From contig OU452201.1 of assembly GCA_911728435.2 (NCBI GenBank), forward strand, positions 14,756,001-14,820,000: a stretch of DNA of 64,000 nt, read 5' to 3'. Below, one piece after another: positions 35,010 to 47,200 of the stretch; the first letter of the stretch is position 1; every line of letters begins with the position of its first letter. The DNA is from Apoderus coryli. Its lineage: Eukaryota > Arthropoda > Insecta > Coleoptera > Attelabidae. The position numbers and the translations under genes were made by a program. The notes under the pieces were generated by a model. The model was not told the DNA's origin. It saw only the letters and a program-made list of their open reading frames with translations, and did not search any database.

Positions 35010-37500
35010 AGTTGTTCAACTCGCCGCTATGGTGCCAAATTTTATATTAATTAATTAATCCGAGAATAAAAATTGTTGGCACTTCGCTTAGATTGGAAAG
35101 GATTATCTTTAAATGTTGGGTATATACTACCGTTGAAATAAATATATCATCACTCATGAATAAGTTATTTTCAATAACCTAGTAAAAATAAATAAAATTA
35201 ATCACGTTCACAACAGTTTAATTATAAATATATTCCTGCGTAAGACATGTTTCAAGGGCGCTACCTCCATCATTATCCATGAAAATCTAAACAATAATTG
35301 AAAACCAACATAAAATAGTGCTTTCAATACTAGATAAAGACACGAGCACATTCCTCATTATAACAAATAAAAGAAACAAACACTTAAAATCAATAATGTG
35401 TCTATATTTAAACTAAAATAAAGTTCTGCTTAGCTTTTTCTCTACAATATAATATTATATTCCAGTTACCTCCACTTACTACAACAAGCTAAACCGCTTA
35501 CGCTGTAATTAATTAACATTGAAATGACGTGGAGCCTTGCAACAGCATTCGCAATAATACATTTTGTCAGTTCTGGTAGGTACAAACAAATATTTGTAGA
35601 ATATCTGATGGCTATCAGAATGCACACCTCCTCTTGCAGATTGCAGTTTATACTGCTTCCAGATGAATTAAAGCAAAAAATCTATAGTAAAAGTTTTAAG
35701 TTTCACATTAGCACATGGCGACGAGTTTGAGATTTTGGGTTTTCTGATTTTTTTTAAATTATTATACTATAATGGCACTTCTATGTTCGTCTTTATTTCT
35801 GTTTTTATTTGAATAATTGTAGTTCTAATGCGTTACCACAGAGATTAGGTATTACATTATAATTATTTTATCCCGAAAATACAACAAATTATCGAAATTG
35901 TTCGAAACATCTCGCATGATGATTGATATATGTGTGTAAATTTGAATTCATATAATAAGTATTAGTTTTGACATTATGCTTCGCTTGCAGACAAGCTATA
36001 TTATAGTTTTTGCAAGCTAAGTCATCGTGCGATGTTAGTATATAGCTATAAAATATGTTATATTCCTATGTTTCTTTCAACAATTTTCTTGCAATTAATT
36101 ATGTACAATGTATAAACTGTTTTTTCTTCTGAAGAATTAAATAAACATATTATTATTATATTGAGAGTCGTTTGTGGATCTCTATCTCTTCTATATTATA
36201 TCCACCATCGTGGAGTGGGCCGGGTGGGTATGATGGATTTTAGGAATAAAATATCATAGCATAATTAATAGAAAAACTTATTCTCTGTCACACTCCTTTT
36301 TATTTATTTTTTCTACGCCTGTTTTGTTAAGCCGTCTATTGCAAAACTGTTAACGTGACATGTAAATTCAATCTTACATAAGTGTTACGTAATAATCACC
36401 AAAGTGTTACGTAATGAATATTACATAACACTCCCCAAAGTGTTATGTTTATTTGTTATTATGTCAAACACAAATGTCAAATAAATTCAAATATTTATAT
36501 GTCATAATTACCTTTTCTTCTGTGTTAAGTATTTCTGCTTAAATTTTAATTCTGAAATGGATTCTGATTCTGCAAAGTCGTAGAAAAAGTACATAACTCG
36601 AGCTGTAAATAATTTTCCTCGAGCATGGAAAAAACTATTGTAAAATATCATTTACAGCACATGTTATGTAATATACTATTACTTAATGTATATTTTAAAT
36701 ATTCAATCACTGATCTAGGTACAGCAAGCGTTCTAGTTTTAGAAATTTTTGTCGATACCTATTGATTACATTTATTTTACAAACTTGTTGTTTTATTATT
36801 TAAATAATTTCAACATATTGTAAGATTTTCTTTCATTGAAGATTTATTAAAATCTATAAATTTAACTTTTCTTAATCATAATATTTGCACAATTTGAGTG
36901 ACACGAATGAATCTAAAGTGCCTCCCAAACTCAATTTTATTTGCTGCTTAATGCACAATCTAAGGTCGAAAAACTTTTCTATCTCAATACATACCATTAT
37001 GTATTTAAATTCCAAAAATATGGCGATAAAACTTTGTTAAATTAATTTGCAACTGGCAACAATGCAAACGTACGGGTAATGACATCTGCCTATTGTTCTT
37101 AATATACTGTAGGTGCGAGTGAGAAGATTGGAAATAGTTTAATAAATAAAGAAAACAAATAAGTAATAAATGTGATTCATTTCAAGGAAATAAATCGAAT
37201 AATATGTATGCATAGCCTATATTGTTATACTGAATGCATTATAAGTTTCGTCACTATTTCGTGCTCATACCGATTACAATTTTACGCATTGAACGAAAGC
37301 GTAGGTACCTAGGTAATTACCTTTTTACGTAGGATGTTCCTCATCGATGCTTACACGGAAAAAAAATTATCTTAAATTAAGACATTGATGATTTTAAAAC
37401 TATTTAGGTACCTAGTTCAAATGACTGTGGGTTTAATTAAAAAATATTTGTTTACACTAAAATCACTTAATAGCTTACTTTAAATTTCTTATTTCTTTCT
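35010..37500. other. Intergenic stretch between the CSRNP-like promoter and repeats
   Basis: AT-rich; no frame with coding character. Short direct repeats AAAGTGTTACGTAAT and variants occur at 36375-36450. Nothing else is supported. Confidence 0.5.
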
Positions 37501-37504
37501 GATA

Positions 37505-37540
37505 CCAAAGATTAATCTACACAATAGATAGTCAGCGTAT
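37505..37540 (-). repeat. 31-bp motif CAAAGATTAATCTACACAAT..., copy 1
   Basis: The block CAAAGATTAATCTACACAAT followed by AGATAGTCAGC is repeated exactly, inverted, at about 40319-40349. The AAAGATTAATCT palindrome also occurs at 3270-3302. These may be the two ends of a 2.8-kb element or ends of unrelated MITEs. Confidence 0.5.
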
Positions 37541-37899
37541 ATGGGAAGTAAAACAAAAATTGAAACTGTCTCGACACGAGCTACATCTATTAGAAAAACA
37601 TGCAACCATGGAAATTATGGAAATTGTAGATGGCGTTATATGTATTGTGTTGAAATAAAATAATCATATGGGCAATGTTAGACAAGGACGAGTATACTTT
37701 CCCCTACGAGGTGGGAGTTTGTTTTTATATTATAGGTATCATATATGTACTACTGTGCAGCAGTGGTTTTTGTTTAAAATTATATGGTATACGTATACCT
37801 ATCTACGCAAAGATTAATGTGTATGGACGAAAATAAATGAAATTACTATAATAGTATAAATATACAGGGCTGGTTTATTAAATGTTTTAGACAATAATT

Positions 37900-37935
37900 T
37901 TAAATGACTAAAATAATATTATTTTAGTCATTTAA
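37900..37935. repeat. 36-bp perfect palindrome without loop
   Basis: TTAAATGACTAAAATAAT followed directly by its reverse complement. It lies 35 bp after an ACAGGGC transposon-like terminus (37864), so it may be the inner part of a small foldback element. Confidence 0.75.
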
Positions 37936-38955
37936 TTTTAAATTTCGGATATAAGGATGCATCAAAAAGTTATATTTAAATTAACGAAATTTGGCGTTAT
38001 AGATAGGACTTCCGGTTATTACCTGATTCAGTTTTAAGGATCAAACTCAAACAGCAGATTCAACTTGTCGTTAACATTATGAAAAAATAAATATCAGAGG
38101 CGGGTAAATTAAAGGGGCATACAGGCGTGAAATGCTACCCTAACTTTTTTATGCACATTTTTTGCGTGTGTTTCAATTCGGAGATGTAAAATCTAACAAA
38201 TTATATACGTAATAAATGTATCCTTCTGTGATATTGATAGAAAGTCATCGTTATCGCGTAATATCGATTTTAAGAAATGTTAATATTAAAAAGGCTGTGC
38301 TTTTTACAAGTTGCTGAAGTAAATAAGGTTTGAAATTTCCAGCATGACAATAATTATTTAAAAAAATACGGTTTCGAAATGCAAGATGTAAAAAATTAGA
38401 ATTTTTAATCTGTTTTTAATGAAAATTTAAATCTATTGAGAAATATGGTTCAGGGTTTTTGTGAAATGTATTTTACTCCAAAGATTCTACTCATCGATTA
38501 TAACCGAATTAATTTACTCAAAAATATCTATACTAGTAAAATAACACAATTATCACAATTAGGTTCAAATTCTGCAACGCCGAATTGAAAAAAAACTTAC
38601 AGTCTCCCTAATATTGGTTTTTGTGCAATGATCATAAAACTTTAAAAAACTAACGATTTATGTAGATTGTATTGTTAACACGTTTCGTAAAAAGCTTTAA
38701 AAACCCACCAACAGGGTGTTAAAAGTATCACGACAATAACTTTTTTCATGTTTTAACAAGTACAATCGTCTGCTTCAGATTGATCCTTAAAAACTGAATA
38801 ACAGTTTCTCTATATAAAAAAATAAAACTCGTAAATATCATCCCCAAACATTTAATTTGATTACAATTACATAACACCATATTTGAAAGTAAATAAAAAA
38901 AAACAGCATTACCTAGTTTGACAGATTTGCAAATTGCAAATCAAAGTATCTATGT

Positions 38956-39080
38956 ATACAGGGTGTTGCATAAGTACTTGTACAAACTTTAAAGGGTGAT
39001 TCTTTGACTAATTTTAAGATGCAAATTTCATATGTACATGGGTCCGCTACGGCTTGGTTTTCGAGATACAGGTAGTTCAA
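38956..39080. mobile_element. Transposon terminus-like sequence (ACAGGGTGTTGCATAAGT)
   Basis: ATACAGGGTGTTGCATAAGT, CAAACTTTAAAGGGTGATTC and GGTTTTCGAGATACAGG follow a layout I have seen at the ends of many insect DNA elements. No transposase remnant adjoins it. Confidence 0.45.
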
Positions 39081-39245
39081 AAAGAATATTATATTTAGGA
39101 TTATATGCTTGTTCAATAGCATCGCAATTTGGTGCAATTCGGGATACAGGTGTATTGATGACACCAGAGCTGTCAAAAGAACTAATAAAAAATACGAAAA
39201 ATAACAAAATACAAATATCATTCAAAAGACAACAATGCACATAAT

Positions 39246-39319
39246 AGTCGGTACCAAGCCAAATAGGTAGTAGGTAAATATAGATTTATTTTGTTTCGGG
39301 CTTGGGCTTGGCACCGACT
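39246..39319. repeat. Short hairpin with 15-bp arms
   Basis: AGTCGGTACCAAGCC and GGCTTGGCACCGACT pair with one mismatch around a 44-nt loop. The size is compatible with a small RNA precursor or a MITE relic; neither is supported further. Confidence 0.6.
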
Positions 39320-40318
39320 TATTGTAATCAAAACTACCCACCAAACGGATACATTTAATTTTACGCAGATGCTCAAAATGTTAACTTTCTTTCATTAATA
39401 GAGACCTGTGAAGTGAGCTTACCTCTTACGCCCACGTATTAAGTACTAAGTTTCAGTTATCAGTTATAATTTTTTATTTTCCAAGGAAGCGAAACGAGAT
39501 ATTTAAAACGGCATTGCGCCGCCCTCATGTATACCTCCGGGGGCGGCATCGAAAATCGCTACACGTCACAAACTTGTAAATGCTTAGAACTACCCCTATA
39601 TCAAATTTCTATTTTCTATCTTTTTTGTTTCATACCCAAAGCCCTATTCCTACCGAACTTATTATTTACCCGAAGAAACATTAAAAAGAAGTAAAATTTA
39701 AGTACCTATACTATTATAATAGGTATACCTAATATAATATAGGTAGCACTGATAATTTTTTTATTATAGGTATTATAAGATCTACAACAATCTTGTTACA
39801 TCTTTGCCACATTGTCTACGTGAAATATTTAGTCAAAAGTATGTTTCTATCTAAAAGCTTTTCATTTAACGATTGTTCGCCACTGATCATGGGACTGGTC
39901 TAGTCTTGAAACATGTATGACATGGATTAAATATTATTATATTAAATTTAATTCATAGAGATTAGGCTTTTATTTCAATACTGTACTTGTAATAAATCAC
40001 CCTGTGTGTTTCTTTTACCGACGAATTGGCAACAGCACGACACACACCACATTCGCTTGTTTTTTTTTCTACCCTCCCTGCGTATCCCCTCCAGATTAAT
40101 ACAGAATTTCATCAATTTCTCTCTCTGACAATACAGCATTGCCGGTGCATATCTGTTGCAAATGATCTAAATAATTGTTATACGTTGCGTTTTGTTTTTG
40201 ATATTAATAAACTACAAAACGGTTTCTGGCTGTGACAATACTGCTCTATGCTTTACACGCTAGTCTACGCCACGTAGTGGCAGGCATACTTAGAGATGTT
40301 CTGATTTTAATGCATTGG

Positions 40319-40349
40319 GCTGACTATCTATTGTGTAGATTAATCTTTG
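40319..40349 (+). repeat. 31-bp motif, copy 2 (inverted)
   Basis: GCTGACTATCTATTGTGTAG then ATTAATCTTTG, the exact reverse complement of the copy near 37505. Similarity ends abruptly on both sides. Confidence 0.5.
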
Positions 40350-41843
40350 CTGATACGTACTCCAAACAAAATAATTTGTTTTATATGAAATCCAGAAATT
40401 TGATAAAAAAGAAAAGTTTTGTTTTATTTAAACAAATTAAAACATTCAACCTAAAGCATTGTGCTTGTTTGCAGACGTTTCGGTTCTTTCATTTACGGAA
40501 ACAAAATTATTATTATTTCGTTAAACAAACCCATTTCACAAAATTGTTCGTTTAAACAAGTCATTTGTTTTAAATAATAAATGTTTTAATTAAAGAAGTG
40601 GTGATCTTATTTTGAACCTGTTCAACTTGATAGCAAATATAGGTAAATGTTCAAATTGGGTCTTTAGCATATTTAAGAAGAAGATAAGGATATTTCGCAT
40701 TAAACTAACCTCTATCCTCCAACCTAATTCTATCTATTTCGCTTGAATCTTTATTTTTAAGACTTAACAATAATAACACAGAATATTAATTAAATTAAAA
40801 AAAAATCACAACAATAACAACAAAGGAAATTTTCGGCTGGCTGTTAAAGCATGTACCTAACCAATTTCTTGCATTTAAAGCAGTTGTTAAGTCCTGACTG
40901 CTGGAATAAATATGAAATAGAAAATTTAACCAGTAGTGATGAAGCTAACACACTGATAGGAACTTATCTGAAGTTGATGAGTGTGGCTATTAAAACTATC
41001 TCAAAAAAAAGTATTTTTCCATAATATTTTGTTCATATAGGAAGCACAGTTTAAACTGTACCGCAGTGTGATTGAAGATATTAGAAGCGGTACACGCTGT
41101 ACACTATACTATTAAAAGTTATTTAGAATTCTTACGAGCGAAAAGTATAAATTATTGTTTTGACATCATATTAGTTAATAGCTATTTCTAAAAAACCGAT
41201 TAGGTATCTCACTGGAATTCCATTTAACAACTTAGTAGGTATGCTATAGTAATTTAGTTGAATAGAAATGAAAAAACGTAGTACCTACTTCTACACAAAT
41301 AACTACAATATTATTACTGTAGAGGAGGAGTTAATACAATTTTTTATGGTAATGAAATAAATGAATCAAAGCAGTTGAACAATAAAATACCCATAGTTAT
41401 TACGTCAAATAATATATTAAATAACGTAGGAAATTACCTAAGTGCAATGTTTGACATCACTATAGTTCTAAAAATAATAATTGGAATTCTATTTAACAAA
41501 ATCATAAATAAAATTATATTCGTAGTTCGCAGAAGGTTCGTTTTAACTGGTAATCAAACGTAAATTCAGTGTAATAATTGTAGTTGTAAAAACCAAAAAT
41601 CGCAAATTATTTATTTGTAATAAGTAGGTACCGTGAAAATATTATAACTTATACTTTTAACAAAAATAAAATGTGTTATTTTAAACATTATAATATGTAG
41701 GAGCACAATTGTTCAATGGCGATATTTTATTTGCAAAAGCATCTTCATTAAGAGATCTCTCAGTTGCTACTATATTTATATTAAAAAAAGTTAATCGCGT
41801 TTTTGAATGATGGCAAAGTTCGGATTTTAAATTTGAACCTTTG

Positions 41844-41963
41844 ACACCCTGTATCTAGACAACTGCGCCCTTTAAGGGTATATGTTCCTATATCAAAATG
41901 CATGAATTAGCGAGATCTTTCTGGGGTAGAGCGTTGTCGGTCGAATATAGCAACACCCTGTAT
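41844..41963. repeat. Pair of ACACCCTGTAT termini
   Basis: ACACCCTGTATCTAGACAAC at the left and CAACACCCTGTATATG at the right lie in the same orientation about 105 bp apart. Each looks like an insect transposon end; the intact element is not present. Confidence 0.4.
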
Positions 41964-42021
41964 ATGACTACTACTAGAAAATAATAATATATTATGCATT
42001 TAAATAAGGTATGTATACAAG

Positions 42022-42930
42022 ATTAGCAGAAAGTATGGAAACCCCTCAATATATCATGATCGGAAAAAAATAGGAAAAAAAGTTTCATACAAAATTTTAG
42101 TTTTTTTAAAGAGCATTTACTGGCAGTAATTTAAAATATAGCGGGTGGCCCAACAAAGCGCAGTTGATCAAAGTAGTGATTTTTTAAATGGAATGGAATG
42201 AAAAACTCCCTATCTCTAAACTCACTCGATACCGAGTTATCGACATTTGAAATCAAACAAGGTAATGAGTATGGAAATAACAAAATATCAAAAACAATTG
42301 TTTATTCAAAAATCATTACCATGTGCAACAGAAATAATTATAAACTAAAAAACCTTAAAACACACCAAGAAAAAACAAGAAAATCAATGTAAAGCAAATG
42401 TTCGAAATGCATACCAACAGTTTACACCATTCAATTAGACTTTTTACTGAACGACTGCAATTTTGGCAAATCGCTAATGGTATGCATTTCGACCATTTGC
42501 CTTAAATTGATTTTCTTGTTTCTGTTTTGTTGGTGTGTTTTAACTTGTTTTAGTTTATAATTATTTCTGTTGCACATGGTAATGTTTTTTGAATAAACAA
42601 TTGATTTTGATATTTTGTTATATCCATACTTACTGATTATACCTTGTTTGATTTCAAGTGTTGATAACTCGGTAGCGAGTGAGTTTAGAGATAGGGAGTT
42701 CTTCATAAAGTTAGTTTCAAATTCTCCAAAAAATTAAAAAATGTCAAATATAGGGTGTTCCCTTTACAAAATCACAACTTTGATCAACTGCGCTTTGCTA
42801 GGCCACCTAGTATATTTTAAAGTACTGCTAGTATATGCTCCTAAAAAAACCTAAAATTTTTGCATGAAATTTTTTTTATATTATTTCCCATTTATGATAT
42901 ATTGAGGGGTTTCCATACTATTTTCTAACC
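42022..42930. mobile_element. 0.9-kb foldback: two inverted arms of about 400 bp
   Basis: Left arm 42022-42425 and right arm 42431-42930 are inverted copies at about 85-90 percent identity. The outer end reads GTATGGAAACCCCTCAATAT; further in are AAAGCGCAGTTGATCAAAGT, AACTCACTCG and ACCATGTGCAACAGAAATAA. Each arm preserves a short frame, MKNSLSLNSL..TELST.EIKQG (64 and 91 codons), which probably reflects the shared repeat. The right arm has about 50 bp missing from the left, including AGGGTGTTCC. Confidence 0.75.
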
Positions 42931-43831
42931 CTGTATGTATATTTCTTATATAAGAAATAATTGTAGGTAAGATTTTAAAAGTTAATTAAATTGATTTCTG
43001 CTTTGTTACTATGAAAAAGTAGGTATACATTTAAATAAAGATTATTAAGTAAAACACTAATCAATGTATTTATTACCTTCTTGCTATTTAAATGTATAAA
43101 TAACTCCACTTTTTCCTAGTTACAAAACTGTTCTCGATTTAATTAAGTAATGTTTTGGAATGTATATATTATAAAGATGAGTTGGTCTTTGGTCAAGAAG
43201 TGACGTTTATCTACTAATTGCAGAATATTATAAATATTATCTGTTTATATATTTCTTTATTATATGTGTTTATAGTAAGAAAATAACTTTCGTATTAGCA
43301 AGTAAATATAATATATTCCTGAAATTCATTAATACGAGTCTTTAATATTTAACTAGATGCATGTATTCTTAACTTATGACATACATTTCTAATCTAAGCT
43401 CGTATTATTTTGTTGTTGTATAATAATTGGTGCTATTAGTTTTGATGGCTGCAAAAAAAATGCATGCTTAATTTAGATCATTTGTACTAGAATAGAATAA
43501 GGAGCAAACATTTTAAAAAAGAAAGAGCTAATTATATTATCAACTAGTTATGTAGTTAGTTATATATTCAGTACTAAATCAATAACCGTGCCATACAGAC
43601 TTAAAAGTTTGAGTTTTAACTTAAAAAAAGCGACGAAAAAAAAAAACACGAAAAACGTCTCTGACTTAATCTTATTAGTAATGAAAAATTCCAATCTCCA
43701 CGAAATATTTTTCATTATTGAAATTGTAACTCCATTTAAGAATGAAGTTATCAAATTCTAGTCATTTATACAAAGTTCTTTATCTGTTTATTAGTAGTTA
43801 GTAACCGACAACTGTTAAAATAATTTTAAAC
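42931..43831. other. Intergenic stretch downstream of Pld
   Basis: About 0.9 kb between the foldback element and the candidate poly(A) signal of Pld. No frames of note. Confidence 0.5.
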
Positions 43832-43837
43832 TTTATT
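43832..43837 (-). terminator. Candidate Pld polyadenylation signal
   Basis: An AATAAA on the minus strand about 300 nt beyond the Pld stop. Nearer ATTAAA variants occur at 44124-44129 and 43945-43950. Such hexamers are common by chance in DNA this AT-rich, so the choice is uncertain. Confidence 0.25.
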
Positions 43838-44137
43838 TAATTAGCAACAAACGCCAAAAAGAATAAAATTCCATGACAAATAAAATGGAAAATCATATGG
43901 ACCAACAAATTACTAAACATATGCATATTTAAAAAAAACATATATTTAATTATAAAAATCTATAAAATATATTATATCAAAGTTAATAAATATGTATATA
44001 AAATATAAATATATAATATCAAGTTTGTTTAAACACAACACGTATAAGAATACAATTTTTTGACATAACAAAAATGCATATAAATACTGTTAGTTGTCTT
44101 TTACCATAATACAATAAACAAATTTTAATTTTTGTTT

Positions 44138-44239
44138 TTACGTCCACAGTGAAGTAGGCATTATACCTTCCACCGACGCACTGGCAGGTGTTAGAATCTC
44201 CTTGCGTAAGAAGTTTAGCGGAAGTAATACGAGATGTCC
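44138..44239 (-). CDS. Pld: Pld last exon: conserved C-terminus and stop
   Basis: A 34-codon exon behind a clear acceptor (tttaattttag). It reads [11 protein letters not shown] and ends [10 protein letters not shown] then TAA. In PLD enzymes the free C-terminal threonine is conserved and needed for activity; it is kept here. Phase 0 fits the donor at 44502 of the preceding exon, which ends ESIQ. Confidence 0.93.
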   Translation of the reverse strand, partial: GHLVLLPLNFLRKEILTPASASVEGIMPTSLWT

Positions 44240-47200
44240 CTAAAATTAAAAACCTCACAATATCAGGAGTAAAACCTAACCTTGTAGAATGGGATCTAGT
44301 TTAGTTTGGGTATTATGACAAAGCACAAACAAGTTGATGAAAAAATATTAAAAAACTCATCGAATAATCCAGCTCTCAATGAATTTCAGAGAGAAAATGT
44401 AATCTATTTAGAATTGACCTCGTATATCGCGTAATTTCTAAAATTTTCCAGATGATTATTTCTTGCAGTTAGTATTAGAACACTCTGTATACTCAACATA
44501 CCTGTATACTCTCAAGCATTTTATCAGCTTTTGAAAACTCTTCAATCCAAAACGGTTTGTTTTCATTATTTTTCTTCAAATCAGCAAAACTCTCTACAGA
44601 ATCTGTTGGTAGGCAATGGAAGACTTTTTCATAAAATTCAGTGTTTAATGATGCAGTTTTCATCCAAACTTCCTTGTAAAAAGAATCGGAAATAGGATCT
44701 GTGATATCAAAGTCAACTAATTCAGCTTCTCTTCCAAGTAATCCTAGATGCTCTTTAAACAAGTACTTGCGCAAAGAGCCAGCAAATTTTCCACATGGGA
44801 AACTGTTGCCATCCATTAATCCGTCGTCAAACTGTTCATCCTGAAAAGAAAGTTTGAACAAATCACAAATAATTTATGCCATCATTCATTTCTTGGAATA
44901 AGTGCACGCTAGATGTGGCCAAAAACATCTCTCTCTCAAAAAATATGAGGTCTGTTAAGTAAAAAGTCGATCTAAAACCAAATCCATATTTTAATAAATT
45001 GAATTATACAAAGCGTTTTTTTTTAACCTAACGGAGTCAGTGTCTATTTTCGCTGACCCCGTTGTTAAAAACAATCATAGACAGTTGGGAAACAGCGTCG
45101 ATCTCTTCAATATATGTCCTTTAAGACGGATGGAAGATTTGGTTAATATACAGGGTGATTCATCTTGAGTGGCCTATTCAAAGTTTTCGGGAACTACAAA
45201 AGATACCAAGATAATTTTCGCCTTATTGTATTTTGTTTATTAATGGATAATAAATTAGAATTTGGTATTTATGAAGAAAATTTAGATGGAAGAAAATACT
45301 TGGAAATATTATATATTAAACCAATCGGCTGGTACCAATTGGATAGAACTCAATCGCATTGTACTGCAAAATTGAGTAACGAACTCAATATTATGTTTGA
45401 AGATCGATGGTTTCGCCGTTTAGGTCCGTAGAATTGGCCTGCTAGGTCCCCGTACTTGACTCCATTTATATCAGATTTTTTTATGGGTAATATTTAAAAT
45501 TTAAAATCTTATAAAACTTCTTTTTAGTCTTGTAAATTTCTTTGGTTTCATCGATAGTAATTTAGGGTGCATAGTATTAAATGTGTTACATATCCTAATA
45601 ACTTGATTGTATTGTCCATAGATTTGAAATAAATGAAACTGTTCGAAAAGTATAAAAATATTGAATGTTTTTTGCAGAAGTCGAAAAACCTCAACATTTT
45701 CACAAACAAATTTGTAGAAAAAAAAAAGGTTTAGGTATAAGGAATGCTTAACAAAGTGACCTTTAAATTTTATAGGGAATCTGAAAAATAAATAAAAAAT
45801 GTGGTCATTCCATTTAAAATAATAAAGTAGATGGTTACTTCCGGTATAACTGGAAGTAATATCAACCCGGAAATAGTACAACAATGTATTTATTTTTATT
45901 AAGTATTAGAAGCACTTTGGCCGCTGTGAATTGGTATTTATTTTGATTTAATTAACTTGAATTTATTTAAGTAATTTGTTATGGTATGTTTTTTATATAT
46001 ATACATATATTTTTTCTTCCGCATTATTTATGAATTATTTTATGTTCTCCTGTATCTAAAAGGTTTATACTGTTGGACAATAAATGCTATTATAATCATA
46101 ATGATCATTACTTGTGATTTGCAAACTGACAAATTATCAGAACTGTTGTAATTTTATTTCTCAATTAACCAAAGGATATAATAGCAGCTCTGTATATTAT
46201 AGATTCTAATCGATACTTACCTCAATAACTACAGCAATTTCTGAATCACGTTTCCCAATCATAGATCTGTCATTTATATTGGCCGAGCCACATATTACAA
46301 TTCTGTCATCAACTATCATTAGTTTCGAATGGACATAAATAAGTTCGGTGATCGGTTCACAATTGAGCATTGAATGATTTCGTAAACCATAAAAAGATAT
46401 ATATTCCGATGGGTCAGAGATTCCCGCCAAACGTAGTCTATTCAGAATAGCGTCTTTACCACTAAAATATTGTTAAAAAATATATTATAACTCTATAAAA
46501 ATATCTTTATTGACAATCACATAAATACTCATCTAGAAATTCTTGGTTTACATTGAATTAGATGTTGTACGGCACTTATAGAGAACAAATACCGTAAAAT
46601 CCTTCTCACTTAAGATGGAGAGATTTATAATCGAACTTGCATGGCAATTTTGTTTAAATGATAAATTCTAATAAAGCCTCTGTAACTTCTGAATTACTCT
46701 GTCAAACATTATAATTGTACCATAGAGGAGATGATTGTCAGGCACCAGTTGAGATGGACCGGCCACGAAATCCGCATGCCAAAGGAACGCCTTCCAAAGA
46801 GAAACATTTATTCACAGCTAAAGGTCAGGTCACGAAATCAGGGAGGACAGCAAAAGAGATAGAAGGATGTTCTTAAGACCAACATGAAGAAGTGTGGTTT
46901 AGATTTGAGAACAACTGCGAACAGATCGCAAACGATCGACCCAGATCGAGGCGTACAATTTACGAGGGCTATCAAGATTTTGAAGAGCAGCGTCCACGAC
47001 ATGAGGATGCGAAGAGACGGCATGGATAGGAGAGAGAGCGCATCGACGGGGCAGCGCTCCTACAACAGCCGGTAAATGGTGGTGATTGGGTATGTCAGTT
47101 TTGTGGCTCTAGGATCGGTCTGTTTTTCTATCCTAGGGTTCACAACAGAAATCTCTGAGTTGGGACATCCAGAAATTATTTTATATATGTATATATTTTA

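Noticed and set aside
42198..42706. Two short frames (64 and 91 codons) facing each other as separate genes
   Set aside because: They are the same sequence in the two arms of a foldback element; annotated as one repeat instead.
45165..45431. 88-codon frame inside Pld intron 12 as a host gene
   Set aside because: Its C-terminal end and the sequence after its stop match transposase motifs, so it is a transposon remnant.
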